In this document: positions 37,401-48,249 of the stretch, in pieces | Layout: every line of letters begins with the position of its first letter | Position numbering within the stretch: position 1 is the first letter of the stretch | Assembly (NCBI RefSeq): GCF_014356525.2 | Contig: NC_052518.1 | Coordinates: forward strand, 26,189,160 to 26,253,159 | Direction: 5' to 3' | From: Nilaparvata lugens | Lineage: Eukaryota; Arthropoda; Insecta; Hemiptera; Delphacidae | Length of the DNA: 64,000 nt | Notes under the pieces: generated by a model | Database searches by the model: none | The model's input: only the letters and a program-made list of their open reading frames with translations | Told to the model about the DNA's origin: nothing | Program-made: the position numbers and the translations under genes

Positions 37401-40400
37401 GCACAATGACATAGTGAACACGGAGTAATGAAAACAATGACGTAGTGAATACGGAATAATGAGCACAATGATGTAGTGAACATGGAGTAATGAACACACA
37501 CAATGATGTAGTGAACACAGAGTAATGAACACAATGACGTAGTGAACACGGAGTAATGAACACAATGATGTAGTGGAAACGGATCAATGAGCACAATGAC
37601 GTAGTGAATACGGAGTAATGAACACAATGACATAGTGAACATGGGGTAATGAACACAATGACGTAGTGAACACGGAGTAATAAACACAATGATGTAGTGG
37701 AAACGGATCAATGAACACAATGACGTAGTGAACACGGAGTTATGAACACAGTGACGTAGTGAACACGGAGTAATGAGCACAATGACATAGTGAACACGGA
37801 GTAATGAACACAATGACGTAGTGAACATGGAGTAATGAACACAATGACGTAGTGAATACGGAGTAATGAACACAATAACGAAGTGAACATGGAGTAATGA
37901 ACACAATGACATAGTGAACACAGAGTAATGAACACAATGACATAGTGAACACGGAGTTATGAACACAATGACGTAGTGAACACAGAATAATGAACACTTT
38001 GATGTAGTGAACATGGAGTAATGAACACAATGACATAGTGAACACGGAGTAATGAACACAATAACATAGTGAACACGGAGTAATGAACACAATGACATAG
38101 TGAATACGGAATAATGAGCACAATGATGTAGTGAACATGGAGTAATGAACACACACAATGATGTAGTGAACACAGAGTAATGAACACAATGACGTAGTGA
38201 ACACGGAGTAATGAACACAATGATGTAGTGGAAACGGATCAATGAACACAATGACGTAGTGAACACGGAGTCATGAACACAGTGATGTAGTGAACACGGA
38301 GTAATGAGCACAATGACATAGTGAACACGGAGTAATGAACACAATGATGTAGTGAACACGGAGTAATGAACACAATGACGTAGTGAACATGGAGTTATGA
38401 ACACAATGACGTAGTGAACACGGAGTAATGAACACAATGACGTAGTGAACATGGAGTAATAAACACAATGACGTAGTGAACACGGAATAATGAACACAAT
38501 GATGTAGTGAACATGGAGTAATGAACACAATGACATAGTGAACACGGAGTAATGAACACAATAACATAGTGAACACGGAGTAATGAACACAATGACGTAG
38601 TGAATACGGAGTAATGAACACAATGACGAAGTGAACATGGAGTAATGAACACAATGACATAGTGAACACAGAGTAATGAACACAATAACATAGTGAACAC
38701 GGAGTAATGAACACAATGACATAGTGAATACAGAATAATGAGCACAATGATGTAGTGAACATGGAGTAATGAACACACACAATGACGTAGTGAACACAGA
38801 GTAATGAACACAATGACGTAGTGAACACGGAGTAATGAACACAATGATGTAGTGGAAACGGATCAATGAACACAATGACGTAGTGAACACGGAGTCATGA
38901 ACACAGTGATGTAGTGAACACGGAGTAATGAGCACAATGACATAGTGAACACGGAGTAATGAACACAATGGCGTAGTGAACATGGAGTGATGAACACAAT
39001 GACATAGTGAACACGGAGTAATGAACACAATAACATAGTGAACATGGAGTAATAGACACAATGACGTAGTGAACACGGAATAATGAACACAATGATGTAG
39101 TGAACATGGAGTAATGAACACAATGACATAGTGAACACGGTGTAATGAACACAATAACATAGTGAACACGGAGTAATGAACACAATGACATAGTGAATAT
39201 GGACGGAGTAATGAACACAATGACGTAGTGAACATGGAGTAATGAACACAATGATGTAGTGAACACGGAATAATGAACACAATGATGTAGTGGAAACAGA
39301 TCAATGAACACAATGACATAGTGAACACAGAGTTTTGAACACAGTGACGTAGTGAACATGGAGTAATGAGCACAATGACATAGTGAACACGGAGTAATAA
39401 AATCAATAACGTAGTGAACACGGAGTAATGAACACAATGACGTAGTGAATATGGAGTAATGAACACAATGACGTAGTGAACATGGAGTAATGAACACAAT
39501 GACTTAGTGAATACGGAGTAATGAACACTATGACGTTGTGAACATAGAGTAATGAACACAATGACGTAGTGAATACGGAGTAATGAAAACAATGACGTAG
39601 TGAACACGGAGTAATGAACACAATGACATAGTGAACACGGAGTTTTGAACACAGTGACGTAGTGAACACGGAGTGATGAGCACAATGACATAGTGAACAC
39701 GGAGTAATGAGAACAATGACGTAGTGAACATGGAGGATTGAAAACAATGACGTAGTGAACACGGAGTTATGAACACAGTGACGTAATGAACACGGAGTAA
39801 TGAGCACAATGACATAGTGAACATGGAGTAATGAACACAATGACGTAGTGAACATAGAGTAATGAACACAATGACGTAGTGAACATGGAGTAATGAAAAC
39901 AATGACATAGTGAACACGGAGTAATGAACACAATGATGAAGTGAATACGGAGTAATTAACACAATGACGTAGTGAACATGGAGTAATGAACACAATGACG
40001 TAGTGAACACGGAGTAATGAACACAATGATGTAGTGAACACAGAGCAATGAACACAATGACGTAGTGAACACGGAGTTATGAACACAGTGACATAGTGAA
40101 CACGGTGTAATGAGCACAATGACATAGTGAACATGGAGTAATGAACACAATGACGTAGTGAACACGGAGTTATGAACACAGTGACGTAGTGAACACGGAG
40201 TAATGAGCACAATGACATAGTGAACACGGAGTTATGAACACCGTGACATAGTGAACACGGAGTAATGAGCACAATGACATAGTGAACATGGAGTAATGAA
40301 AACAATGACGTAGTGAACACGGTGTTATGAACACAGTGACGTAGTGAACACAGAGTAATGAGCACAATGACATTGTGAACACGGAGTAATGAACACAATG

Positions 40401-40797
40401 ACGTAGTGAACACGGAGTAATGAACACAATGACGTAGTGAACACGGAGTAATGAGCACAATGACATAGTGAACATGGAGTAATGAAAACAATGACGTAGT
40501 GAACATTCAGTAATGAACACAATGACGTAGTGAATATGGAGTAATGAACACAATGACATAGTGAACATGGAGTAATGAACACAATGACATAGTGAACATG
40601 GAGTTATGAACACAGTGATGTAGTGAACAGGGAGTAATGAAAACAATGACGTAGTGAAAACGGAGTTATGAACACAGTGATGTTTTGAACACAGTGTAAT
40701 GAGCACAATGACATAGTGAACACGGAGTAATGAAAACAATGATGTAGTGAACACAGAGTAATGAACACGATGACGTAGTGAACATGCAGCAATAAAC
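34455..40797. repeat. 31-bp minisatellite array, about 205 units, with higher-order structure
   Basis: The unit is GTAATGAACACAATGACGTA followed by GTGAACACGGA. It varies at a few positions (ACATAG, ATGTAG, ACGTAG; CACGG or CATGG) and has occasional 4-bp insertions such as ACACACAC and GGACGGAG. Because 31 is one more than a multiple of three and the minus strand of the unit has no stop, all three minus frames stay open for hundreds of codons. The plus strand has stops in every unit. Longer blocks recur: a TGGAAACGGATCAATGA variant near 34740, 34862, 36073, 36204, 37571, 37698, 38226, 38851 and 39290, and a GAATACGGACTAATGAAC variant near 35332, 35866 and 36647. The first pair of block copies is 1333 bp apart, exactly 43 units. 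It lies in a filamin intron. Confidence 0.97.
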
Positions 40798-40799
40798 TG

Positions 40800-41250
40800 T
40801 TTCTCTTTCCTGTGTTTCAATCAAACACATTCAATACAAGGAGAAATAAAAGCATAAAATAACAAAAAATATAAATTCAAATTAACAAAAACAACTTGCT
40901 TAACGGTAGAGTTTGCTAGAGCTGGAGAGAAAAACTGAAAAGATAAATAGGCTGAAGTAAAAAAAAAAAACAAACAAACAAAAAACAACCTAGAATGGAG
41001 TCACTTGGCACCTATATTCTGTGCTCAAAGAGGGTAGTTAGAATTATGTTCAGGAAACCACCCTGATCTTTATGTGGGTTATAATTAGAAAAAAACAGAA
41101 TTTTGAGTCTCTTCCTATATCATGTGGCAATCTTGGCTGTCAGATTGAAAAATGATTTGATAACGGCTGTAAGCGTTTATGATTACAATCCAAGACTTGG
41201 AGATGTGGTTTGACATGAGCAGTACTTACTGTGCCGATTTCTATGTATGG
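40800..41250. other. Spacer right of the minisatellite
   Basis: AT-rich with an A run and CAAACAAACAAA near 40957-40985. No gene is seen. It may be the remains of the non-LTR element whose C-terminal codons follow. Confidence 0.4.
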
Positions 41251-41352
41251 AATCCAAAATACATGAGTAGAGACGTATTCAATTCTCTCCCTTATGATAT
41301 TAGAGATACCCAAAATTTGAATTCACTCAAGAAAAACTCGAATGCTGCTTAG
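41251..41352 (+). pseudogene. C-terminal fragment of a non-LTR element ORF
   Basis: The short frame contains MSRDVFNSLPYDIRD and SLKKNSNAA before a stop. This resembles the FN.LP.EIR...L..FK..L end of CR1/Jockey-type ORF2 proteins. Nothing else of the protein is preserved nearby. Confidence 0.5.
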
Positions 41353-41359
41353 AGGAGTA

Positions 41360-41930
41360 TAAACATTATGAGTGGGATAACATTTTTCAACAATGTCATA
41401 CTATTATGTGTGATAAGTACTGGAAGGTCTCCACATAATAAATTAATGGGTTCAATACATTTGTGATCTATGATACATGAATTTTGCCAGCCAGTTGTCC
41501 AAATTAAAGCTTGTTTTATAATAATAATATTGAGATATTTTTGTCGATACTTTGTCAAAATCTCATGCCAATGAAGAATGATTGTTTGATTGACTGATGC
41601 TGCTTTCTTTGTTAAATAGTATGTCGTCGCCTCATCCAAAACTTCATTCAGCAATAACTATAAGAAGTGAGTTAAGTTTTGTAAAAGAGGATCGATATAG
41701 CACTGCCATTAATCCTCCAGTATTCAACATTTTTATCTCAATTAAAGAGTTTTTCAAAATACAAAGAAAAACTGCTAACCTTTGTTTTGGCACAAACCAC
41801 ATGTAGCCTAATTGATTTATTGTTATTGACTAAACAATATTGTCTCAAAAAAGCTGATTATTTCTCCAAGAGTCTTTTATAATAATCATGTAAGAATAGT
41901 TTTCTTCTAATTAAAAAAATTCAGTCAAGT
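41360..41930. other. Filamin intron sequence, no gene seen
   Basis: Short unsupported frames on both strands. This segment joins the left edge of the 922-bp duplication. Confidence 0.4.
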
Positions 41931-41947
41931 AAAAATTTTCAACTAAC

Positions 41948-42078
41948 CTGCCAGAAGTGGATCGGATACGGCAGGTAACGTTACCTCTTCCTGCATTCTT
42001 TGTGTTGACTGTAATCGAGTACTCTTCACCACTCGCCACTGTTTTCTGAACGCCTTCTGTGATTTTACACTTCTCAGC
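41948..42078 (-). CDS. cher: Filamin exon A, copy 1: first half of an Ig-like repeat
   Basis: Minus-strand acceptor TATTTTAG/GCTGAG at 42078 and donor GGCAG/GTTAGTT at 41948 give 43 codons plus two bases. The product AEKCKITEGVQKTVASGEE, then SITVNTKNAGRGNVTCRI, is the first half of a filamin repeat. The two-base remainder is completed by the first base of the exon at 30404-30539. This copy is therefore the one placed to join that exon directly across the 11.4-kb intron with the minisatellite. Confidence 0.95.
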
Positions 42079-42515
42079 CTAAAATAAAACAAACAATTTA
42101 TAAAATGTATAGGCTTGTCAAGAATATAACTATATACCCAACCTATACTTGTATTCAACATGTGAAAATACAATCATTATTACGTTCAAGAGAAACACAT
42201 TGATATGGTTTTTATTCAATATGAAAAAGACCAATAAATAGCAAAACTTTCTCTACTTTTGAACACAATTCAAAGTGCTTGTTTGCTTCAATATGCACAA
42301 CATAAATGTGTTCTTGGGTAGCTTTGTAATGTTTCGTATTCATGCGGCAGAATATTTCCAGCATGTTTTCAAGCGTAACACTTTAATCTAATTTTCCTTC
42401 TCCACAATATTGTAAAATTATTTTAAATAATATTCTAAGGTTTGGAAATCATTCAGATTCAATCGCAATAATTTTGTATTTCGGTAACTTATTCAAATGT
42501 TTAACATCAACTTAC

Positions 42516-42683
42516 ATTTCCAGTGGCATGTGCTTGTATAAGCAGAGGAGACTGCGCAACTTCTTTTCCTCCATATTTGACAGTAACTTTGTATCTTCCA
42601 CAGTCATCTGGCACGAAGTTGGCTTTAAACTTTCCTTCTTCCGCTTCGGTCACCTTCACTTTACGGGGATAACCATCAGGACC
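42516..42683 (-). CDS. cher: Filamin exon B, copy 1: second half of an Ig-like repeat
   Basis: Minus-strand acceptor TTTTCACAG/GGTCCT at 42683 and donor GGAAAT/GTAAGTTG at 42516 give exactly 56 codons, phase 0 at both ends. The product runs from GPDGYPRKVKVTEAEEGKF through FVPDDCGRYKVTVKYGG to SPLLIQAHATGN. It is the back half of one filamin repeat plus the linker into the next. If the upstream duplicate exon A (42870-43000) were spliced to it, the frame would shift and a stop would follow after nine codons, so the two B/A pairs cannot both be used in one message. Confidence 0.93.
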
Positions 42684-42869
42684 CTGTGAAAAATTAATCA
42701 TTGATCAGTGCAGGACACTGGGGGTGTTTCTTTTCTAATTGTAATTTGTTCTCAGAATCGTTATATTATGTTTGTGTACTTATCAAATGTCAGCTTTATG
42801 AAGTAAGAATAAGAATCATTGGTGCTACTATATATAAGAGATTATGACAATTTAAAATTTTCAACTAAC

Positions 42870-43000
42870 CTGCCAGAAGTGGATCGGATACGGCAGGTAA
42901 CGTTACCTCTTCCTGCATTCTTTGTGTTGACTGTAATCGAGTACTCTTCACCACTCGCCACTGTTTTCTGAACGCCTTCTGTGATTTTACACTTCTCAGC
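42870..43000 (-). CDS. cher: Filamin exon A, copy 2 (duplicate)
   Basis: Identical to 41948-42078, with the same splice sites. Its two-base remainder fits the exon at 30404-30539 but not the phase-0 exon B at 42516-42683 that follows it. A productive message must skip either this exon and one B copy or the whole copy 1 pair. Identity through the introns points to an assembly artefact or a very recent event. Confidence 0.85.
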
Positions 43001-43437
43001 CTAAAATAAAACAAACAATTTATAAAATGTATAGGCTTGTCAAGAATATAACTATATACCCAACCTATACTTGTATTCAACATGTGAAAATACAATCATT
43101 ATTACGTTCAAGAGAAACACATTGATATGGTTTTTATTCAATATGAAAAAGACCAATAAATAGCAAAACTTTCTCTACTTTTGAACACAATTCAAAGTGC
43201 TTGTTTGCTTCAATATGCACAACATAAATGTGTTCTTGGGTAGCTTTGTAATGTTTCGTATTCATGCGGCAGAATATTTCCAGCATGTTTTCAAGCGTAA
43301 CACTTTAATCTAATTTTCCTTCTCCACAATATTGTAAAATTATTTTAAATAATATTCTAAGGTTTGGAAATCATTCAGATTCAATCGCAATAATTTTGTA
43401 TTTCGGTAACTTATTCAAATGTTTAACATCAACTTAC

Positions 43438-43605
43438 ATTTCCAGTGGCATGTGCTTGTATAAGCAGAGGAGACTGCGCAACTTCTTTTCCTCCATATTT
43501 GACAGTAACTTTGTATCTTCCACAGTCATCTGGCACGAAGTTGGCTTTAAACTTTCCTTCTTCCGCTTCGGTCACCTTCACTTTACGGGGATAACCATCA
43601 GGACC
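43438..43605 (-). CDS. cher: Filamin exon B, copy 2 (duplicate)
   Basis: Identical to 42516-42683, with the same acceptor and donor. The phase-0 start follows directly from the phase-0 end of the exon at 44792-44942 (VQVL then GPDG), which is the continuous filamin repeat order. It may be joined to either exon A copy. Confidence 0.9.
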
Positions 43606-43778
43606 CTGTGAAAAATTAATCATTGATCAGTGCAGGACACTGGGGGTGTTTCTTTTCTAATTGTAATTTGTTCTCAGAATCGTTATATTATGTTTGTGTA
43701 CTTATCAAATGTCAGCTTTATGAAGTAAGAATAAGAATCATTGGTGCTACTATATATAAGAGATTATGACAATTTAAA

Positions 43779-44490
43779 TTGATTCTCACAATAGAAATAT
43801 GTTTTTATGTTGATAGGAGTGGGACTTGCCACTCGATTGAATTGGTGCTGGTGCGGTTCATAGAACCGAGCTTTATCATAATGAATTATCTATGTAACCA
43901 ATATTATACTTCCACTTCAACGTCATATTACTCTATGTATTCTATGTATCTATTGACAGTCACAGCCTATTCATCATCGCTGGTTCATTGCGGCTGTAAT
44001 GGCGTGGATCAGGGGTGGAGGGCTTAACAAGATTTCTCATACACAACAAGCAAAAAGTTTAAATCACGAATAAATTCATCATTGGATATGAAGATTCACA
44101 ACAAAATATACAAGTTCTAATGAAATTTTATTATAGAAATTTCTTTTGTTGTGAGTTTTCTCCCCATAGAAATCCTACTTAAAAGCTATAGATAGATAAA
44201 TTAGCTACATATTTACATAGAATGATGAAGGCTCTATATTTGATTTTATAGCACAAGTCACAATTAATAACTGTTGTGGGAAAAATTGAATCAATGTGTT
44301 GGAAAACTATATCTCCAATAAAAATGAATGAGTAGTTAAATTGCAATTTTGGAAATATCAATTCTCGAGAATTATTATTACAGAATTGATACAGATATTC
44401 AAAAGAAATAAAGCTTTAATAATAAAACGACTTGATAATTAATAAATAAATGAAGTATAATTTCTATATTATCAATAAAATTGTCAAGTA
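43779..44490. other. Filamin intron sequence, no gene seen
   Basis: Unique AT-rich sequence between the duplicated block and the SINE. Nothing coding is supported. Confidence 0.5.
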
Positions 44491-44497
44491 TTTTTAC

Positions 44498-44722
44498 GGA
44501 GTAGCCGTAGTCGAGTGGATTAGATGCTGGCTGTATAATTCAGAAACCCGGGTTTGAATCCCGGCCCGGGCAAGATATTTTTCTTGGGCCACTCCACGTC
44601 AAGTCGGCGGCCCTGTCTTGTCTTAAAACAGTATTTAGGTCATGTCAGAGGCCCTGAAATTGATCGGGTGCGACCTGAAAACTCTGACACCAGCCAGGTT
44701 ACTCGTATTATTATTATAATAC
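44498..44722 (+). mobile_element. tRNA-derived SINE with ATT-rich tail
   Basis: The head GTAGCCGTAGTCGAGTGGAT has an A box (TAGTCGAGTGG). GGGTTTGAATCCCGG gives a B box near 44551. The tRNA-like part is followed by a body of about 140 bp with GGCCACTCCACGTCAAGTCG and GAAATTGATCGGGTGCGACC, and a 3' end of TATTATTATTAT. The Pol III promoter, unique body and simple-repeat tail are the usual parts of an insect SINE. It lies in a filamin intron, antisense to the gene. A target duplication was not resolved. Confidence 0.85.
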
Positions 44723-44791
44723 GGCAAAATTGATACAGACATGATCAAATAATTCAGGATGAATGAAGAATAGAATTATAATGTGACTTAC

Positions 44792-44942
44792 CAAGACTTG
44801 GACTTCAAGATCTCCATAACCAGCATTGCTTGTGTCGATGATGAGTTCTGCAGGCACTGAGGCTGGAGCTCCTTTCAAGCAGGCTCCTTCCAATTTCACC
44901 TTTTCAGGTTCAACTTGAGGATTGATTTTCATCTGTATTGGA
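44792..44942 (-). CDS. cher: Filamin exon: repeat boundary and first half of the next repeat
   Basis: Minus-strand acceptor TTTTTCTAG/TCCAATAC at 44942 and donor CTTG/GTAAGTC at 44792 give one base plus 50 codons. It reads PIQMKINPQVEPEKVKLEG, then APASVPAELIIDTSNAGYG and DLEVQVL. SPIQMKI-type sequence closes one repeat and EPEKVKLEGACL opens the next. The T at the start completes a Ser codon begun by the previous exon (45933-46062). The phase-0 end joins exon B. Confidence 0.95.
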
Positions 44943-44959
44943 CTAGAAAAAAACAAAAT

Positions 44960-45930
44960 GAAATCAGAACAATATGATTTGTAAGACTGTATTATTAAGA
45001 TAAAATCAAAGTCATTGAAGACACTTCCAAGTCCTTGTCCAAGTCCACCAAAGTCCTTGATTGACAGATAACACAGATTGATAAATCACACTATTTGACA
45101 GATATTTATAAAACAGGATGCTTCTAGCAGGCACAAACAATAGGCCGTTTTCTTCGTTCAAATTTGCCGCTACCTTATCAATACTATACAACTAGCAATC
45201 AAATCGAAGCAGTAGTAGCAAATTCTGTGGAAAATTCATGAGATAGCACCACCCTTCATCTTTACTGATGTACCATTTTTACAAAATTAGCCGGTTTTTT
45301 CGAAATAGATGCAGAATCTGCATCGTTAGCTTTTTCTCTGTATTAAATTTGACCTAGTAAGAATTTAACAGTGACTTTCATGTTTGCAAGATTCTTTCAT
45401 AGATAAGGATAAATAGAAGAGGTATCTACTCTAAATTTGTGTTTTACACTTCCATTTTTTATCTATCTCTTCAACTTCTTATAAAACTGATGGATTCTGG
45501 TAGATGAAAAAATACTGATGAAGCTATTTGATTTAAGAGTTTTGCAGTATTTTTAGTGTTATATTGAGCTTATTCATACCTACAACTTTCATGATAATTT
45601 CCCAATAAAGTTGGATTGAAAATGGATGTATTCGAAAGCCTCCCTTTCCAATGAATGATTATTTGTTCTGATGAGCAGCAACATAAGCATTGGAAATAAA
45701 ATTGGTTATTTTGGTTATTGACGGAGTGTTCACATTGAGGCAGTCTCATACGAACCATTGTTTTTTAACGGTTTTAGCTTCTGCTCAAAATAATATAGAT
45801 TCATTGGAAAGCAGGGCTTTGGATGAAACTATTTTATTCTGCATGATTATCGAATTATGCAAAATACTATTAATTCCTACAAATTATTTTTCAAGCATTG
45901 AGAAAAATAACAATACAAAAATTCAATCTC
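44960..45930. other. Filamin intron sequence, no gene seen
   Basis: AT-rich intron. Short direct repeats (AAGTCATTGAAG, AAGTCCTTG) occur near 45010-45060. There is no other structure. Confidence 0.5.
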
Positions 45931-45932
45931 AC

Positions 45933-46062
45933 CTTTTTGGGATTTCTTTGCCTCCATAAGTGATGTTCGCTTTAAGGTTAGCGCCCTCAGGATTGGGAAC
46001 ATAGGTCACATCATATGTTCCATCACCATTATTTTTTATCTCTGGTTGAGTAGGTAATGGAC
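45933..46062 (-). CDS. cher: Filamin exon: second half of an Ig-like repeat
   Basis: Minus-strand acceptor TTTTTACAG/GTCCATTA at 46062 and donor AAAAAG/GTGAGATT at 45933 give two bases, 42 codons and two bases. The product PLPTQPEIKNNGDGTYDVTY followed by NPEGANLKANITYGGKEIPK is the DNGDGTY...Y.P..EG...I.YGG..IP pattern of a filamin repeat. The leading GT completes a Gly codon from 46298-46454 and the trailing AG is completed by the next exon. Confidence 0.95.
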
Positions 46063-46297
46063 CTGTAAAAATAGTAGAATATTTTTAATAATGAATCATA
46101 TACCATTATTTCCCCAATAAATAATTGAAGAATGGATATCAATGAAAACCGCAAAGGACTGCGGGTCAAGGAGAAGAATGTTGTAAATTTTATTATGTTG
46201 AATAAAACATATCACACGATGGACTTATCAACTTGGAGTTATATTTTTATAACTATATCAGTGTCATTTGTATCATAAATATGAATGAGTCATTTAC

Positions 46298-46454
46298 CTC
46301 TGTCCGTTCGAATGTTGACACCTAAGGGAGCCACTCCTGATTTGGTAGTGTCCACTTTGAAGGTGACGGGCACATTTGCACGGCACTTGTTCGGCTCAAC
46401 TCCTGGACCATAGACTTGCACTTGGTTTGAATCAACTGGTGAGTCCACAGCAAC
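46298..46454 (-). CDS. cher: Filamin exon: first half of an Ig-like repeat
   Basis: Minus-strand acceptor GGCGGCAG/GTTGCTG at 46454 and donor ACAGAG/GTAAATG at 46298 give 52 codons plus one base. It reads VAVDSPVDSNQVQVYGPGVE, then NKCRANVPVTFKVDTTKSG and VAPLGVNIRTDRG. The V.V.D...V..YGPG.E opening and F.VDT..AGVAPL segment are filamin rod hallmarks. It follows 48077-48249 in phase 0. Confidence 0.95.
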
Positions 46455-47349
46455 CTGCCGCCACAAATAATTCAAATCAGAAAATTTCAAACAATCCGGA
46501 AGATTTATGATATTTTTATAAATCCATCATGCTCATCAAACTATTGCGAGATTCTCTTCAAACTGTCAGCATCAGTTGAATGGGTGAGCATCATTTTTCA
46601 AGACAGTTGGTTTGTTTGTGCGTGTCAGGTGATAATTAGATGCCTAAATAAAAATAAAAATCCGTTGTTTCAGCTGCTTCGTCATTAAAAACAAAGAGGT
46701 CTTGTCGAGACAGTTAAGTGTGAATACTACAATAGATTCAAATTTAATATTAGAAGTAAACTTGTCACGTGAAGTGACAAAGTGAATTCATAGAATAAGC
46801 ATTAACTTGTGTATACTTTCTCTATGGTAAATTATTGTCATTTATTAAATACAATAATTAAGTCTTTTTTCTTTAGGGCTACTTGTAATATAAATAGAAA
46901 TAAAATCTCAGTACCCTTTTTTGAATTATTTTATCACAACATGTTCCAAAATTCATGCCATTTTCAAGTGATATGAAGTAAATCATATGATTTACTGTTA
47001 TGCTTATTTCTATTTACAATAATTAAGCCTTTAAAATGTTTCGCGCTCAGTTAGGAGCTCACCAACATGACAGTCTATTCCCACAATATTCTATCAGCTT
47101 CATACTCAATTGAAGAGAATCGTAATCATGCTGATTACGGAGAAAACAACGATTGAGAAAAAACAACAGAAAATAAATGAATCTCAATACATCGATTTAA
47201 TTGTGTTACTGAGCTATAACTTAGGATATTTTATCCTTAAACCAATTCTTGAAAAATAAAAATCTGAAGATCACCAACAAAAGGAATCATAATATTATTG
47301 AATATACAGAGTAACCACGAGAAACATTCACATTTCAGAAATAAAAAAA

Positions 47350-47851
47350 CAATATTGATTTTTCAAGATACTATTTATTCAACTTGAGTAAGATAGGTGT
47401 GAGTATATGTCATTTATTTTACGTTGAGAAAAGTATGTCAGGAAGGTGACGTCCTTCTACACTGAGACAAATTTTCTATTCTGTCCAGGAAGCTCTCCCA
47501 CACTCGTCCAGTGTATCCTCAGTGATCCACGCCACTTCAGTAAATATCTCCGTTTTCAAGTAGTAATCTAAATTATTTCAATTTGTGGGGAAATTTAAAA
47601 ATGAAAGTTTATCAACATAAACCCCGTACTTTAGATGACTTGAAAGCGGCGATACGTACTGAGGTGGTGTTGATCACTGAGGATACACTGCAACGAGTGT
47701 GGGAGAGCTTCCTGGACAGAATAGAAAATTTGCCTCAGCGTAGAAGGACGTCACCTTCCTGACATACTTTTCTCTACGTAAAGTAAATGTCATATACTCA
47801 AAATTATCTTACTCAAGTTGAATAAATAGTATCTTGAAAAAATAATATTGT
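47350..47851. mobile_element. Fold-back unit made of inverted transposase 3' ends
   Basis: The left arm 47350-47542 and right arm 47657-47851 are near-perfect reverse complements (roughly nine in ten bases match), with a 114-bp loop. Each arm holds the same transposase-like C-terminus and then an AT-rich terminus ending in CAATATT or AATATTG. Two 3' halves of one transposon in inverted orientation would give this structure. In RNA the unit would form a long hairpin within the filamin intron. Confidence 0.8.
47601..47762 (+). pseudogene. Tc1/mariner-like transposase C-terminal fragment
   Basis: The 53-codon frame contains KPRTLDDLKAAIRTEV, ITEDTLQRVWESFLDR and IENLPQRRRTSPS. The pattern P.tl.dLK.aI..Ev..I....L..V...F..Ri matches the C-terminal tail of mariner-type transposases. 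The DDE core is absent. The opposite arm carries a diverged antisense copy of the second half. Confidence 0.6.
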
Positions 47852-48076
47852 TTTTTCATTTCTAAAATATGAATGAATCTATCAACCTGTATAATCATAG
47901 ATACTATATATTTCTAATCAGTTGTTAAGAGTATATCTTTGTTGTATCGTGGAAGTAAGATGGTAATATGATAAGACTATAATCTATTGCTAAAAAACAT
48001 GTTATATTTATAATAAATGAATGTAAAATGGATGAAAATTCTATCTTTGTCATACAGGAATGTCAAATAGATGTAC

Positions 48077-48249
48077 CTTGAATGGTGAGCCAGGTATATG
48101 CTTGTCAGCAAACTTAATACTGACATCGTAGTCACCAGGCTCGGTTGGAACGTACTCGACAGAGCAGGAGCCATCTCGGTTGTCTTTGCAAGTCATTTTC
48201 GCTTCTGAAGGTCCTTCGATTGCTAAACCTAGTCCTCCTGTTCCGGCTC
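48077..48249 (-). CDS. cher: Filamin exon: most of an Ig-like repeat
   Basis: Minus-strand acceptor GATTCGTAG/GAGCCG at 48249 and donor TTCAAG/GTACATC at 48077 give two bases plus 57 codons. It reads [18 protein letters not shown], then [17 protein letters not shown] and [30 protein letters not shown]...[15 protein letters not shown] is the most recognisable filamin repeat signature. It is nearly the vertebrate pattern in this part of rod 1. The leading GA completes a Gly codon from 48767-48931. Confidence 0.97.

Larger units (their letters stand above)
41932..43778. repeat. 922-bp tandem duplication containing two filamin exons
   Basis: Copy 1 (41932-42853) and copy 2 (42854-43775) appear identical base for base, introns included, with 3 bp of shared AAA at the junction (end 43776-43778). 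Each copy contains filamin exon A then exon B in plus coordinates. The duplicated unit starts and ends inside introns. Confidence 0.95.
46500..48070. other. Filamin intron with a fold-back element
   Basis: A 1.6-kb intron between two filamin exons. It is AT-rich except for the inverted-repeat unit at 47350-47851. No other gene is seen. Confidence 0.5.

Noticed and set aside
34455..40797. CRISPR array interpretation of the 31-bp repeats
   Set aside because: Units are contiguous without unique spacers, and the context is an animal gene intron.
34393..40820. Long minus-strand open frames (up to about 780 codons) with His/Cys/Ser/Val periodic repeats
   Set aside because: They come from the 31-bp minisatellite, whose minus strand lacks stops in all three frames. 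There is no start context, signal or non-repetitive domain.
44498..44573. Functional tRNA gene
   Set aside because: The tRNA-like part continues into a SINE body and tail, and the acceptor stem is not well paired.
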